This document shows positions 14,510-25,595 of a stretch of DNA of 64,000 bases, in pieces. Each line of letters starts with the position of its first letter. The first letter of the stretch is position 1. Made by a program: the position numbers and the translations under genes. The stretch is from CAVYVZ01 sp963772065 (GTDB taxonomy: Bacteria > Acidobacteriota > Vicinamibacteria > Vicinamibacterales > UBA2999), in assembly GCA_963772065.1 (NCBI GenBank), contig CAVYVZ010000010.1:372001-436000 (forward strand). The letters run 5' to 3'. Below the pieces are notes generated by a model. The model was not told where the DNA came from. It worked only from the letters and a program-made list of their open reading frames with translations, and did no database searches.

Positions 14510-14638
14510 ATCCTAGCCGCCGAGGGTCGACCCCTCCCTGAAGTCTTTCTGAATTCCGCGTCAGGGTCAGCGCCGCGCACACCCTGAAAGAGAGTTCAGA
14601 AAGTCTTCAGGATCGGCTGCGACGCCGGGGGCTATCGT
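14510..14638. promoter_or_regulatory. Divergent operator: two mirrored direct-repeat boxes with -10 elements
   Basis: Two near-identical 16-base boxes face away from each other. CTGAAGTCTTTCTGAA at 14538-14553 serves the regulator side. Its mirror TTCAGAAAGTCTTCAG at 14595-14610 serves the plus-strand gene; the reverse complement differs at one base. Each box contains two CTGAA (or TTCAG) half-sites exactly 11 bases apart, the helical-turn spacing used by OmpR/PhoB-family regulators. A plausible -10 hexamer lies 22 bases beyond each box: TAGGAT on the minus strand at 14510-14515 and TATCGT at 14633-14638. Binding by the adjacent response regulator is inferred. Confidence 0.65.
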
Positions 14639-14694
14639 AGTCCGCGTCGCTGGGTCCGGGCGCATACAACACCGGAAGTCTCGAGGAGGTTCTC

Positions 14695-15060
14695 ATGAAA
14701 CACGGTCTACTGGTCCCGTTGTGCGGCGTCGCGTTGTTGCTCGCCACGATCTCGCCAACGAACGCGCAACCGAAGGGCGAACACGTCACGGTCACGGGCG
14801 AGGTCGTCGAGTTGTGGTGTTATCTGGAAGCCGGCGACCGGGGCGCGGCAAAGAAGGCGTGCGCCACCGCGTGCGCGAAGGCAGGCAATCCGATCGCGAT
14901 ACTCGACGGCACCGGGAACCTGTACGTCGCTGCCGGCTTGAAGTCGCACCAACCGGCCCGTGACCTCCTGGCGGATCGCATGAGCGATGAAGTGACGGTA
15001 ATAGGCACGCTTGTGAAGAAGGGCGGAGTGCAGATGATCTATATCGACTCCGTGAAGTAG
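14695..15060 (+). CDS. Small exported Cys-containing protein
   Basis: A 121-residue protein with a clear signal peptide (LLVPLCGVALLLATISPTNA). A conserved-looking core follows: VTVTGEVVELWCYLEAGD, KKACATACAKAGNPIAIL and DEVTVIGTLVKKGGVQMIYI. It has three cysteines after the signal and a pattern of short strands that may form a small OB-like barrel. I do not know its biochemical function. The ATG follows a GAGGAGG site at 8 bases. It is the first plus-strand gene opposite the response regulator, across the mirrored boxes, so it is the best candidate target of that regulator. Confidence 0.7.
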   Translation: MKHGLLVPLCGVALLLATISPTNAQPKGEHVTVTGEVVELWCYLEAGDRGAAKKACATACAKAGNPIAILDGTGNLYVAAGLKSHQPARDLLADRMSDEVTVIGTLVKKGGVQMIYIDSVK

Positions 15061-15066
15061 CCGCCG

Positions 15067-15858
15067 GTGAGCTCGCGTGAATTCCTGACGAGTGCGACGG
15101 TCGTCGTCGCGATCATGGCGGTCCTTGCCGCGATCGAAGTGGCGGTTCCGTTGTTTCCACGAACGGCGGCGCACAGGGGACGGAGCGCGGCAAACGTCGG
15201 ATTGATGGCGATCACGTTTGCCGTGAACTGGGGTCTCATGTCGGCGGCGGCTCTCCTCGCCATCACTCGGAGCCCCGGCATCATGGCCACGTTTGATGTG
15301 CCCCTGGCCGCGCGAATCGTCCTCGGCGTCGTCGCGCTGGACTTATTTTTCGGCTATCTTGCACACGTCGCGCTGCATGCGATCCCGTGGCTCTGGAGAG
15401 TGCATCGCGTTCATCACAGCGATCCGTTCGTGGACGTCACCACGACGTATCGCACCCATCCTCTCGAAAGCGTGTGGCGGTTTCTGTTCATGATGGTGCC
15501 GGTGTGGCTCCTGAGCCTGCCGGCCGAAGCGCTCGTCGTGTATCGGTTGCTGTCCGCGCTCAACGGGCTGCTGGAGCACGCGAACATCCGAATCCGCTCG
15601 TCGTTCGACACGGCGCTGTCGTGTGTATGGGTCACGCCGAATATGCACAAGATCCATCATTCGCGCGACCGCATGGAGACGAACTCGAACTACGGGAACC
15701 TGCTGTCACTGCATGACCGGATCTTCCGCACGTTCATACCAACCGACCGGGCGCCGTCCGTCGTATACGGGCTCGACGACACAGATCCGGGTTCAATCCG
15801 ATCGCTTCCCAGGCTGCTGTCGATGCGGACGAGTGTCCGCGACCGGCTCCTCCCCTGA
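15067..15858 (+). CDS. Fatty-acid hydroxylase / sterol-desaturase family membrane protein
   Basis: A 263-residue integral membrane di-iron oxygenase of the sterol desaturase / fatty acid hydroxylase superfamily. The histidine motifs HVALH, HRVHH and HKIHH are visible, with several hydrophobic helices between and before them. A conserved segment NMHKIHHSRDRMETNSNYGN follows. The likely reaction is O2-dependent hydroxylation or desaturation of a membrane lipid; the substrate is unknown. The GTG start is 6 bases after the previous stop, so it is probably co-transcribed. The stop lies in a short run of repeated CTCCCTGA-type words. Confidence 0.85.
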   Translation: MSSREFLTSATVVVAIMAVLAAIEVAVPLFPRTAAHRGRSAANVGLMAITFAVNWGLMSAAALLAITRSPGIMATFDVPLAARIVLGVVALDLFFGYLAHVALHAIPWLWRVHRVHHSDPFVDVTTTYRTHPLESVWRFLFMMVPVWLLSLPAEALVVYRLLSALNGLLEHANIRIRSSFDTALSCVWVTPNMHKIHHSRDRMETNSNYGNLLSLHDRIFRTFIPTDRAPSVVYGLDDTDPGSIRSLPRLLSMRTSVRDRLLP

Positions 15859-15873
15859 TCTCCCTGACCTCCT
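15853..15873 (+). repeat. Short repeated-word tract over a stop codon
   Basis: The end of the hydroxylase gene runs into CCCTGATCTCCCTGACCTCC, where the stop TGA is the first of two CCTGA words. The same word set appears in the fold-back element at 29268-29345. No second arm is seen here. It may be a one-armed relative of the other 3'-end elements. Confidence 0.4.
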
Positions 15874-15895
15874 GCGATTTGTTTATGATCGTCCC

Positions 15896-17128
15896 ATGGT
15901 CATGCGGTCGATCATGGTTGGGCTTTCCGCTTTTCTCGTAGGGGCCGGCGCTCCGTTCGCGTCGGCCCCGCTCGTCGTCACTCCTCTACCGTCGCCTGCA
16001 GGCGCCGACAGCGCGCAGCCACAACTGTCCGCCTCCCACCGCGGCGTGCTTCTCAGCTGGATTGAGAGGACCGGCACGCGCGCAACGTTGAAATTTGCCG
16101 AGCGCACCACGTCAGGATGGACGGAGCCGAGGTCGGCGGCATCCGGCGACGACTGGTTCGTGAACTGGGCCGACGTGCCGTCCGTCGTGCGCCTCGAGAA
16201 TGGCTCTCTGGTTGCGCACTGGCTGCAGAAGAGCGGTTCCGATACCTACGCCTACGACGTGCGGCTCTCGCACTCGAATGACGAGGGGAAGACGTGGTCG
16301 CCCTCGTTCACGCCGCACCACGACGGTACTCCGACCGAGCATGGGTTCGCGTCGCTCTTCCAAATGCCGGGGGCCGGTCTCGGCCTCGTATGGCTCGACG
16401 GCCGCGCGATGAAGCCCGCGTCACATGACGATCACGGCAGCGGCGCGATGGGCGTGCGGTTCGCCACGTTCGACCGCGCCTGGAAACAGACCTCGGAAAC
16501 GCTCGTCGACCCGCGTGTGTGCGAATGCTGCCCCACGACGGCAGTCGTCACCGCTGACGGTCCGATCGCCGCGTTCCGCAACCGAAGCGACGATGAGACG
16601 CGCGACATCCACGTTGCGAGGTTCGAGCGCGGCAGCTGGAGCGAGCCCAAACCGGTCCATGCGGACGGATGGAAGATTCCCGGATGCCCGGTGAACGGAC
16701 CGGCGCTGAGCGCGAGCGGACGCAACGTGGCCATCGCCTGGTTCACGGTGAAGGACGAGCAGGGCCGCGCCTTTGCCGCCTTCTCGCAGGACGCCGGCCG
16801 GACGTTTGGATCCCCGATACGCTTGGACGAGGCCGGCTCGCTTGGACGCGTGGACGTCGAATTGCTGGCCGACGGCTCGGCGCTGGCAACCTGGATCGAA
16901 TTCGATAATCAGCGGGCGCAATTTCGAGCGCGCGTGATCCAGGCGTCTGGCACGACATTGCCGGCGGTGACAATCGCGGGCATCGAAGGCAGCCGCGCGA
17001 GCGGATATCCGCGCGTCGCTCGACACGGCGATGAGCTCGTGTTCGCGTGGACGGAGAGCGCGGGCGGACGCCTGCACGTACGGACCGCGTCCACGCGTTC
17101 CCCCGGTTCGACCGAGGTACGGCCGTAA
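15896..17128 (+). CDS. Exported sialidase-like beta-propeller protein
   Basis: A 410-residue secreted protein with a signal peptide (SIMVGLSAFLVGAGAPFASA) and several Asp-box-like repeats (SNDEGKTWS, SQDAGRTFG) of the sialidase / BNR fold. A Cys motif VCECCPTTAVV sits mid-protein. A six-bladed propeller is likely, but I cannot confirm the arginine triad of a true sialidase, so a non-catalytic binding role is possible. The ATG at 15896 was chosen for the signal peptide; another ATG lies two codons downstream. It is followed by the cupredoxin-like gene after 2 bases, so they probably form an operon. Confidence 0.7.
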   Translation: MVMRSIMVGLSAFLVGAGAPFASAPLVVTPLPSPAGADSAQPQLSASHRGVLLSWIERTGTRATLKFAERTTSGWTEPRSAASGDDWFVNWADVPSVVRLENGSLVAHWLQKSGSDTYAYDVRLSHSNDEGKTWSPSFTPHHDGTPTEHGFASLFQMPGAGLGLVWLDGRAMKPASHDDHGSGAMGVRFATFDRAWKQTSETLVDPRVCECCPTTAVVTADGPIAAFRNRSDDETRDIHVARFERGSWSEPKPVHADGWKIPGCPVNGPALSASGRNVAIAWFTVKDEQGRAFAAFSQDAGRTFGSPIRLDEAGSLGRVDVELLADGSALATWIEFDNQRAQFRARVIQASGTTLPAVTIAGIEGSRASGYPRVARHGDELVFAWTESAGGRLHVRTASTRSPGSTEVRP

Positions 17129-17130
17129 GC

Positions 17131-17856
17131 GTGCGGCTCTCGAGCGCGATCGTGATGGCAGTGGCCGCCGGCCTGTGGCACGCCGGCGGCGCGCAGCCGT
17201 TCACAGGGTCTGTGCCGGGCTCTGTGTCGGGTTCTGTGTCGGGTCGCGTCACCTACATCGGCAAGCTCCCCGAGCCGATTTACGTCTTCGAGAGCGGCTC
17301 GACTCAATCGATCATTTCTCTCGATGCCCGGAAGGGCGTCGCGTCCGCCGTGATCTACCTGCACGCGCCGGCCGCGACCGCCGCCGCCGACTCGAACGAG
17401 GTCATTGTCAATCAGCGCAACTGGTGGTTCACGCCCGGAGTCGTCGCGGTGCGCGCGGGGCGGCCGGTTCGATTCACGAACGAGGATTCCTCGAACCACA
17501 ACGTTCGCGCCACCCATGGCTCGCCAGCGAATCGCTTCAGCGCGTACACCGGCACCGGGCAGCCCTACGTCCATCGTTTCCGCACGAACCCGGATCTGGC
17601 GCCGACGGTGGTCACGTGCGACATTCACGCCTGGATGATGGCGTGGGTGTACGTGTTCGAGCACCCGTACTTCACGACAACCGCGCCGACCGGTGAATTT
17701 CAGTTGCCGGAGGTCCCGGCGGGACGCTATCGGCTCTCAGTGAGGCATGGGCCGTCGGGCCTGTCGCGGGACATCGAGGTGGATGTATCCGCGGGCCTCG
17801 GGGCGCATCTGAACGTGGTGTTCGACACGGCGGACCTCCGCCTTCCCGACCGGTGA
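17131..17856 (+). CDS. Exported cupredoxin-like protein with C-terminal CarboxypepD_reg-like domain
   Basis: A 241-residue protein with a signal peptide (LSSAIVMAVAAGLWHAGGAQ). A short repetitive stretch rich in GSVSG follows, then a plastocyanin-like fold (VVAVRAGRPVRFTNEDSSNH) with a type-1 copper-like ligand set: His in SSNHNV, then TCDIHAWMMAW. The last 60 residues resemble a carboxypeptidase regulatory-like beta domain (GEFQLPEVPAGRYRLSVRHG). The GTG is 2 bases after the previous stop. A copper redox or structural role at the cell surface is inferred from the ligand pattern and the nearby copper genes. Confidence 0.75.
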   Translation: MRLSSAIVMAVAAGLWHAGGAQPFTGSVPGSVSGSVSGRVTYIGKLPEPIYVFESGSTQSIISLDARKGVASAVIYLHAPAATAAADSNEVIVNQRNWWFTPGVVAVRAGRPVRFTNEDSSNHNVRATHGSPANRFSAYTGTGQPYVHRFRTNPDLAPTVVTCDIHAWMMAWVYVFEHPYFTTTAPTGEFQLPEVPAGRYRLSVRHGPSGLSRDIEVDVSAGLGAHLNVVFDTADLRLPDR

Positions 17857-17859
17857 GGA

Positions 17860-18741
17860 TCAGCGGCGGGCGGTCTGATCGACGGCGGCCCTGACGCCGG
17901 CCGCGAGCTTTGGCGCGGGACCGCGTCCCCAGTAGTGGAGGAAGATCACCACCGGCTGCGACCCGATCATGTGGTGATGGATCGCGACAACGTCGAGGCC
18001 GTTGGCGCGCAGCGCCTGCAGCACCGGCTGGACCTCCGACTCGAGCATCGCCACGTCTCCAGCTACCACCGCGTCCGCATCGCTGCCGTAGAAGGCCGCC
18101 CACGTGTTGAGGCCCATGCGCGCGTTGATGGCCGCGCCCATCTCGCGGATCTTCATGTCGGGCCGGCCGATGGTGATCTTGTACACGGCTCCTGTCTGTT
18201 CGCCGGGATGACCGATCGTCTTCACCAGCGCCGCGGTATCGATTGAACCATCGAGCGGCTTGGCCGCCTGCACGCCGGGCGGTGCGGCACCCTTTCCTAT
18301 CATCGCCAGGGCCGGCTTCAGCCGGGCCGCAACGTCCTGCGTCTTTCCGTGTGCGTGGACGTGCATGTAGAACATTCGCGGCGAGTCCCAGAAGAAGTGA
18401 TTGTGCAGCGCCGTCACCTCGATGCCGTTGTCCAGCAGCGACGACATCACAGGATTCACTTCGTCCTCTGTCAGCACCAGATCGCCCATCACGACGTCCA
18501 TCTGGTCGCCGCGAGTGAAGGCGATCCAGCCCCCAAAACCGAATGGCGTCGGCGTCGTCACGCCGGCCACGGATACCTTGATGTCGCTCCGGGGCACGTT
18601 GACCTTCAACACGCCGTCCTTGAAGTCCCCTGGCCGACCGAGTGTGTCGAGGACGGCTTTGTAGTCCGGAGGAATGTCCTGGGCCCAGGCAGGTGTCGCG
18701 ATGAGCAATGCGATCGTGAGGACGTTCCTCGGTCTGGTCAT
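17860..18741 (-). CDS. Exported protein with two DUF1259 domains
   Basis: A 293-residue protein with a signal peptide (NVLTIALLIATPAWA) and two tandem copies of DUF1259, a family often annotated LppY/LpqO. Repeat 1 has VLDTLGRPGDFKDGVLKVNV and VTALHNHFFWDSPRMFYMHV. Repeat 2 has TGAVYKITIGRPDMKIREMG and VVAIHHHMIGSQPVVIFLHY. The paired His motifs (HNH, HHH) are at matching positions and could bind a metal. The biochemical role is unknown. Its ATG overlaps the upstream peptidase stop (ATGA), so the two are translationally coupled. Confidence 0.85.
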   Translation of the reverse strand: MTRPRNVLTIALLIATPAWAQDIPPDYKAVLDTLGRPGDFKDGVLKVNVPRSDIKVSVAGVTTPTPFGFGGWIAFTRGDQMDVVMGDLVLTEDEVNPVMSSLLDNGIEVTALHNHFFWDSPRMFYMHVHAHGKTQDVAARLKPALAMIGKGAAPPGVQAAKPLDGSIDTAALVKTIGHPGEQTGAVYKITIGRPDMKIREMGAAINARMGLNTWAAFYGSDADAVVAGDVAMLESEVQPVLQALRANGLDVVAIHHHMIGSQPVVIFLHYWGRGPAPKLAAGVRAAVDQTARR

Positions 18742-20398
18742 CGGTCGGCTCTCAGCGTCTCGGCCGTCACGAACCGCGGCTCGATGTCGACCGGAACGTT
18801 CTTCAGCCGGTCAAGCACGCTTCTGGACTTCCGGCCGGACGACACCGAGCGTCTTGATCAGCTCCTGTACAGCCGCATAGTCCCCAATCGCCTGGAGCGT
18901 CATGATGTCGCGCGTAAGATCGCTCACCGCCTGACGGATCTTCGCCGCATTCACGGCGAACGTTCCGTCGGCGGCGACCGTCACGCCTCCCTTGTCGAGG
19001 AAGTAGTTGAGCTGAATCGCGACGCCGCGACCGTGCGCTTCGTTCAGGCCGAACCGGATCGAGCGGAAGCACGATGCCAGAAACGTCGTGTACATCGTCT
19101 GCTCGGTACTGCTTCTCGAGCTTTCCCCGATCGACGAGGAACTGCAGCGCGAAGAGACCCGAGATGTCGGCTTTGGCTTCTTCGATCGCGCTGTAGGTGT
19201 CTTTGAGCTCCTGCCGCACGGTGGTGGCCCGCCCGCCGACCGAAATGTTGTGCGGTCCGAGGCCATGCATCAGCTCGTGCATCAGGATGTGCGTGAAGAA
19301 CGCGTCGAACGCGACCCGGCCCTGGTCGGCGGGGGCAAGAGCGACCTTCGAGATCGGCACCAGGACCGTCTTGAACTTGGCTTCCTGGTTGTTCTTCAGC
19401 ATCACCCGCTTGGAGCCCTTCTCCTTGATCACGCGCTCGTCGTTCGGCAGGTTGAAGGCCGCGGTCTGCACGCCGCGATTGCCGTCGCCGGAAGAGAAAA
19501 TCGTGTTGACCACGCGGATGGGCGCGAGCGACCCGAGCTTCGGATTGCGGAACTTCGCGTCAATCGGGAGGTTGTTCTCGATGTCCTGCAGCTCGCCGGC
19601 AAACCGCGTCAGCTTCTTCGTTTCGACGTCGTCTCGCAGCGTGATGAAAGCCTCGAAGGCCGCCTTGTACCCGAACCATTCGTCTTCGTAGGTCTCGTAC
19701 GGGCCGATCGTCGGCTCGATGCTGGCGTCGAGCTCCATCCACGCCACGTCGCTGGCGTAGTAGTCGTTGGTCACGAACGCCTGCGCCCGCTTCTCCAGGA
19801 ATGCCTGCAGCGTGGGCTGCTTCGTGAGCGATGCGGCTTCGCGCAGCAGCGCCGCGGCGAGCGCGAGCTCGCCCTGATACTCGAGGCTGTACGGCACTGC
19901 GACAAGCTTGCCGGCAGTGTCGCGGCGGATTGTGGTGAAGAAGCCAATCGCCTTCTCGCGCTCCGCCTCGGGAAGCGTCTTGATCCATGCTTCCACCTCG
20001 GCCTTCGTGGCCCCGGCCGGATAGAAGTTGGCCTGCTCCGGTTTCTTCGGCGCGCCTGGAATGAACGCTTCGTTGTGATCGAGCCGCGACCAGGGCCCCT
20101 TGTTGATCAGGAAGTAATGCAGCCGTGCCCGGCCGAGGTCGGAGCGATCCCGCACGAGATCCATCAGCATCGGCTCGTTGCCGGCCCATACCTGCCGCAG
20201 GAACAAGGCGTCGAAGACTCTGGCCGCGTCCACCATGCGCGCCAGCGCCCGGCGTTCGTTCGCGGGCAGCGCGCTGATGTCGGCCACGAGATCGACCGGC
20301 GCAAAGCGGGCGGCCATCGTCTCGAGCTGCTGCGCATCGGGCACGGTGGCGGCAAGGATCGAAGCGGCGGCGATCGACGACATAAGAGCTCTCGTCAT
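18738..20398 (-). CDS. Zinc metallopeptidase, M49 (dipeptidyl-peptidase III)-like (frameshifted)
   Basis: An exported zinc peptidase of about 553 codons: signal-like start (ALMSSIAAASILAATVPDA), zinc motif HELMHGLGPHNI, and a downstream acidic motif EEAKADISGLFALQF matching the EExxAE-type second motif of M49 enzymes. The first motif is HELMH rather than the HELLGH of DPP III, so the subfamily is divergent. Two frame breaks occur near 19095 and 18818. After repair the C-terminus reads VDIEPRFVTAETLRADR and ends on an ATGA overlap with the DUF1259 gene. The ATG at 20398 gives the signal-like N-terminus. Confidence 0.75.
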
Positions 20399-20412
20399 GT
20401 TGGATTCGAGAA

Positions 20413-20970
20413 TCAGTGAACGCCCGACGCGCCGGAGCTGGCCTGGAGCGCCGACGGATCCGCGCCGAGGCGGCGCAGCGCCGTCTCCCACATCTGGTCG
20501 GCCGGCACACTGAAGATGAGATGGGGGTCGACCTCGAGCGTGAGCCATGCGGACGCGGCGATCTCCTGATCGAGCTGCCCGCGGCCCCATCCGGAATAGC
20601 CCACCATCACCCGCGACTTGCTCGACGGCGGCGACTGCAGCAGCTGCAGCGTGAGGTCGTGCGACACCGACAGCACCACGCCGGGACAGATCTCGCGCTG
20701 TTCGTCGTCCGGTCCCTGTGGCTCGGTCATGAGCACCCAGGTCCGCTGAGGATCGACGGGACCGCCAATCCAGAGGCGAAGATCGGGATCGACGCGCACG
20801 GCGGGCTTCGTCTTGATCAACTGCCACGCCGGCTCGGTCATCGGGCGATTCACGACGAGGCCGAATGCGCCTTCCTCGGTGTAGTCGCAGAGGAGCACGA
20901 CCGCCTTGGCGAAGTTGGGGTCGGCCATCTGTGGCATCGAGATGAGGAGGATCGGCGCCGAATCGTTCAT
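20413..20970 (-). CDS. yqgE: YqgE/AlgH family protein (UPF0301)
   Basis: An intact 185-residue cytoplasmic protein of the YqgE/AlgH family. It shows APILLISMPQMADPNFAKAV, GAFGLVVNRPM and VMVGYSGWGRGQLDQEIAAS, the segments that define the family. The molecular function is unsettled; AlgH was linked to alginate control in Pseudomonas. It lies 14 bases upstream of the M49-like peptidase gene and 7 bases downstream of queG on the same strand, so the three may be co-transcribed. Confidence 0.9.
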   Translation of the reverse strand: MNDSAPILLISMPQMADPNFAKAVVLLCDYTEEGAFGLVVNRPMTEPAWQLIKTKPAVRVDPDLRLWIGGPVDPQRTWVLMTEPQGPDDEQREICPGVVLSVSHDLTLQLLQSPPSSKSRVMVGYSGWGRGQLDQEIAASAWLTLEVDPHLIFSVPADQMWETALRRLGADPSALQASSGASGVH

Positions 20971-20977
20971 GTGACGA

Positions 20978-21943
20978 TCATACGTCGAGTACGGCGATGG
21001 CGGCTGGATCGCCCGAGTTCCGGATGGCCACCGCGAGGTTGCGGCGCAAGCCCGTGAGCTTCGCGCGGGTCATCGCGCTGCCCTTGATCGTCTGACGGAG
21101 CTGCGCGTCAGGCGTCTGCCAGAGCTCCACGAGCTTCGGCAGATCGAGCGCGGGTCGAGGCTGCCACGCGGGATCCGATGATCGCGGCGCCGTCTGGTTG
21201 TACGGACACACGTCCTGGCACACATCGCATCCGTAAATGCGATTGCCGAGAGCAGCGCGATGCTCGTCCGGGATCGACCCGCGCAGCTCGATCGTGAGGT
21301 ACGAGAGGCATCGCGTGGCATCGAGGACGTGCGGCTCGACGATCGCTCCTGTCGGGCACGCCTCGAGGCACAGCGTGCAGCTGCCGCACTGGTCGAGGAC
21401 CGGCTGATCCGCCTCGAGCGGCAGCGTGCAGATCACCTCCGACAGAAACAGCCACGAGCCGAGCTCGGCGTTGATGAGGCACGTGTTCTTGCCGATCCAG
21501 CCCAGCCCCGCGTACTGCGCGTAGACGCGCTCCTGCACCGGTCCGGTGTCGACGTACGCCCGGGCGTCGAACGGCTCGGGCGACGCCTCGCGCATCCACT
21601 CGACGAGCGCGTCGAGCCGCGCCTTCAGGACATCATGATAGTCATCGCCCCAGGCGTAGCGCGCAATCAGCGCGGCCTCGCGGTCGGCGCATTCGGTGGA
21701 ATACGGCCGGCCCGTGTTGTAGATCGTTCCCGTGACGATGATGCTGCGCGCGTCCGGCACGACGCGGCGCACGTCGGCGCGCTTGTCCGCCGAGCGGGCG
21801 AGATACGCCATCTCGCCGGCGTACCCCTTCCGCAACCAGTCTTCAAAACACGACAGCTCGGCGAACGATCCGGGAGACGCAATCCCGCACAGATCGAACC
21901 CGAGCTCGAGGGCCTTTGCCTTTATCGATTCTGCGACGAGCAC
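20978..21943 (-). CDS. queG: Epoxyqueuosine reductase
   Basis: A 321-residue cobalamin- and iron-sulfur-dependent enzyme that reduces epoxyqueuosine to queuosine in tRNA, the last step of queuosine synthesis. Two ferredoxin-type clusters are visible (CGSCTLCLEACPTGAI and CDVCQDVCPYNQT). Family segments YVDTGPVQERVYAQYAGLGW and RCLSYLTIELRGSIPDEHR are present, and the length is normal for the shorter QueG type. It starts with GTG. A fold-back repeat separates it from acnA upstream. Confidence 0.95.
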   Translation of the reverse strand: MLVAESIKAKALELGFDLCGIASPGSFAELSCFEDWLRKGYAGEMAYLARSADKRADVRRVVPDARSIIVTGTIYNTGRPYSTECADREAALIARYAWGDDYHDVLKARLDALVEWMREASPEPFDARAYVDTGPVQERVYAQYAGLGWIGKNTCLINAELGSWLFLSEVICTLPLEADQPVLDQCGSCTLCLEACPTGAIVEPHVLDATRCLSYLTIELRGSIPDEHRAALGNRIYGCDVCQDVCPYNQTAPRSSDPAWQPRPALDLPKLVELWQTPDAQLRQTIKGSAMTRAKLTGLRRNLAVAIRNSGDPAAIAVLDV

Positions 21944-21950
21944 GCTCTAA

Positions 21951-22007
21951 CCACGAAACCCACGAAAATCACGAAATCACCATTCGTGTGTTTCGTGCTT
22001 TCGTGGT
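21951..22007. repeat. Fold-back element of CACGAAA words after acnA
   Basis: The left arm contains CCACGAAACCCACGAAAATC (21951-21970) and a further CACGAAA. The right arm ends TTTCGTGCTTTCGTGG. The word CACGAAA is repeated with small changes and then reversed. Read on the minus strand it begins 4 bases after the acnA TAG and ends just before the queG start, so it could be a terminator, an mRNA 3' stabiliser or a leader structure for queG. Confidence 0.7.
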
Positions 22008-22011
22008 CGAC

Positions 22012-24758
<2,747 letters not shown>

Positions 24759-24778
24759 GATGTCTGACTGCGACGGCC

Positions 24779-24808
24779 GGTCGCGCGAGGGCTCTTGGCC
24801 TCGCGACC
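24779..24808. repeat. Short REP-like palindrome upstream of acnA
   Basis: GGTCGCGCGAGG (24779-24790) and CCTCGCGACC (24799-24808) form an imperfect hairpin around GCTCTTGG. The same core, CGAGGGCT followed by CCTCGCGACC, recurs at 58829-58853, so this may be a dispersed palindromic repeat. The remaining 24809-24905 stretch is intergenic with nothing I recognise. Confidence 0.5.
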
Positions 24809-24905
24809 GATCACTAACTACAAACGGCCCAGCCCCGCACGCCGGATGCATCGGGGCCATCAACCAGGTCAGCAGGGCCAGGGCTTCCGCCGCGCGGCCG
24901 GTGAT

Positions 24906-25595
24906 CTAGAACGAGAGGAAGACGGACCCGGAGAGCGCACCGTGCGTTCTCGAGCGGTCCTCGAGCTGCACTCCGTCGACGAGCACATAGACGCGCCCAT
25001 CGAGTCTCACTCCGATCGAGCCGAACCAGCCGACATCGGTCATCAGCGGACGGCGAACGCCGCCACCGGCCTGATAGACCTGTCCGGACGCAACCAGCGT
25101 GCGGCCCTCGTGCAGTTCGCGCAGATACCCGGCGCCGCCTGACACGAAGGGCACCGTGCCGCCGAAGCCGAATCGCGGCAGCAGCCAGATCACTCGCGCA
25201 TCGATGAAGTACTGATCCAGCTGCTCGGCCGCCGTGAGGGCGGCGGCGCTTTCGGCGTCGGCCGTGATGCGGGTCCGCATCTCCGGCCTGAGGCGCGCGA
25301 TACCCCCCTCCACTGCGATCGATCGCGTCACCCAGTAGGCGACGCTGGCATCCCAGCCAGGCGCCGGCGCCATGCGCGTCTCGGCGGTGAACAGCCGGAA
25401 CGGCGTCGGCGTCACGTTGTTGGCTCTGATCTCGGCGTTCGTCGAGCCCAGCCCGGCGCCGCCGATCCACATGCCGCCGAACGACACGTCGAAGCGATCC
25501 CGTCGATTCGCGGGGCGCGCCTGAGCATACGCGGACGTGGCGATCGTGCTCTGCAGCAGCGCGACGATCGCGAACGCGCAGATGCTGCGCGTCAC
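24906..25595 (-). CDS. Predicted outer-membrane beta-barrel protein
   Basis: A 229-residue protein with a signal peptide (CAFAIVALLQSTIATSAYAQ), alternating strands throughout (FDVSFGGMWIGGAGL, WDASVAYWVTRSIAVEGGIA, WFGSIGVRLDGRVYVLVDGV) and a C-terminal Phe in LSGSVFLSF, the usual signal for the barrel assembly machinery. No specific family is recognised. Its GTG start overlaps the stop of the matrixin-like protease (GTGA), so the two are translationally coupled and possibly work together at the cell surface. Confidence 0.75.
   Translation of the reverse strand: MTRSICAFAIVALLQSTIATSAYAQARPANRRDRFDVSFGGMWIGGAGLGSTNAEIRANNVTPTPFRLFTAETRMAPAPGWDASVAYWVTRSIAVEGGIARLRPEMRTRITADAESAAALTAAEQLDQYFIDARVIWLLPRFGFGGTVPFVSGGAGYLRELHEGRTLVASGQVYQAGGGVRRPLMTDVGWFGSIGVRLDGRVYVLVDGVQLEDRSRTHGALSGSVFLSF

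Noticed and set aside
15896..17128. True sialidase
   Set aside because: Asp-box-like repeats are present, but I cannot find the arginine triad; kept as sialidase-like.
24809..24905. A small gene between the acnA upstream palindrome and the barrel gene
   Set aside because: No open frame with a start and ribosome-binding site and no conserved-looking sequence was seen.
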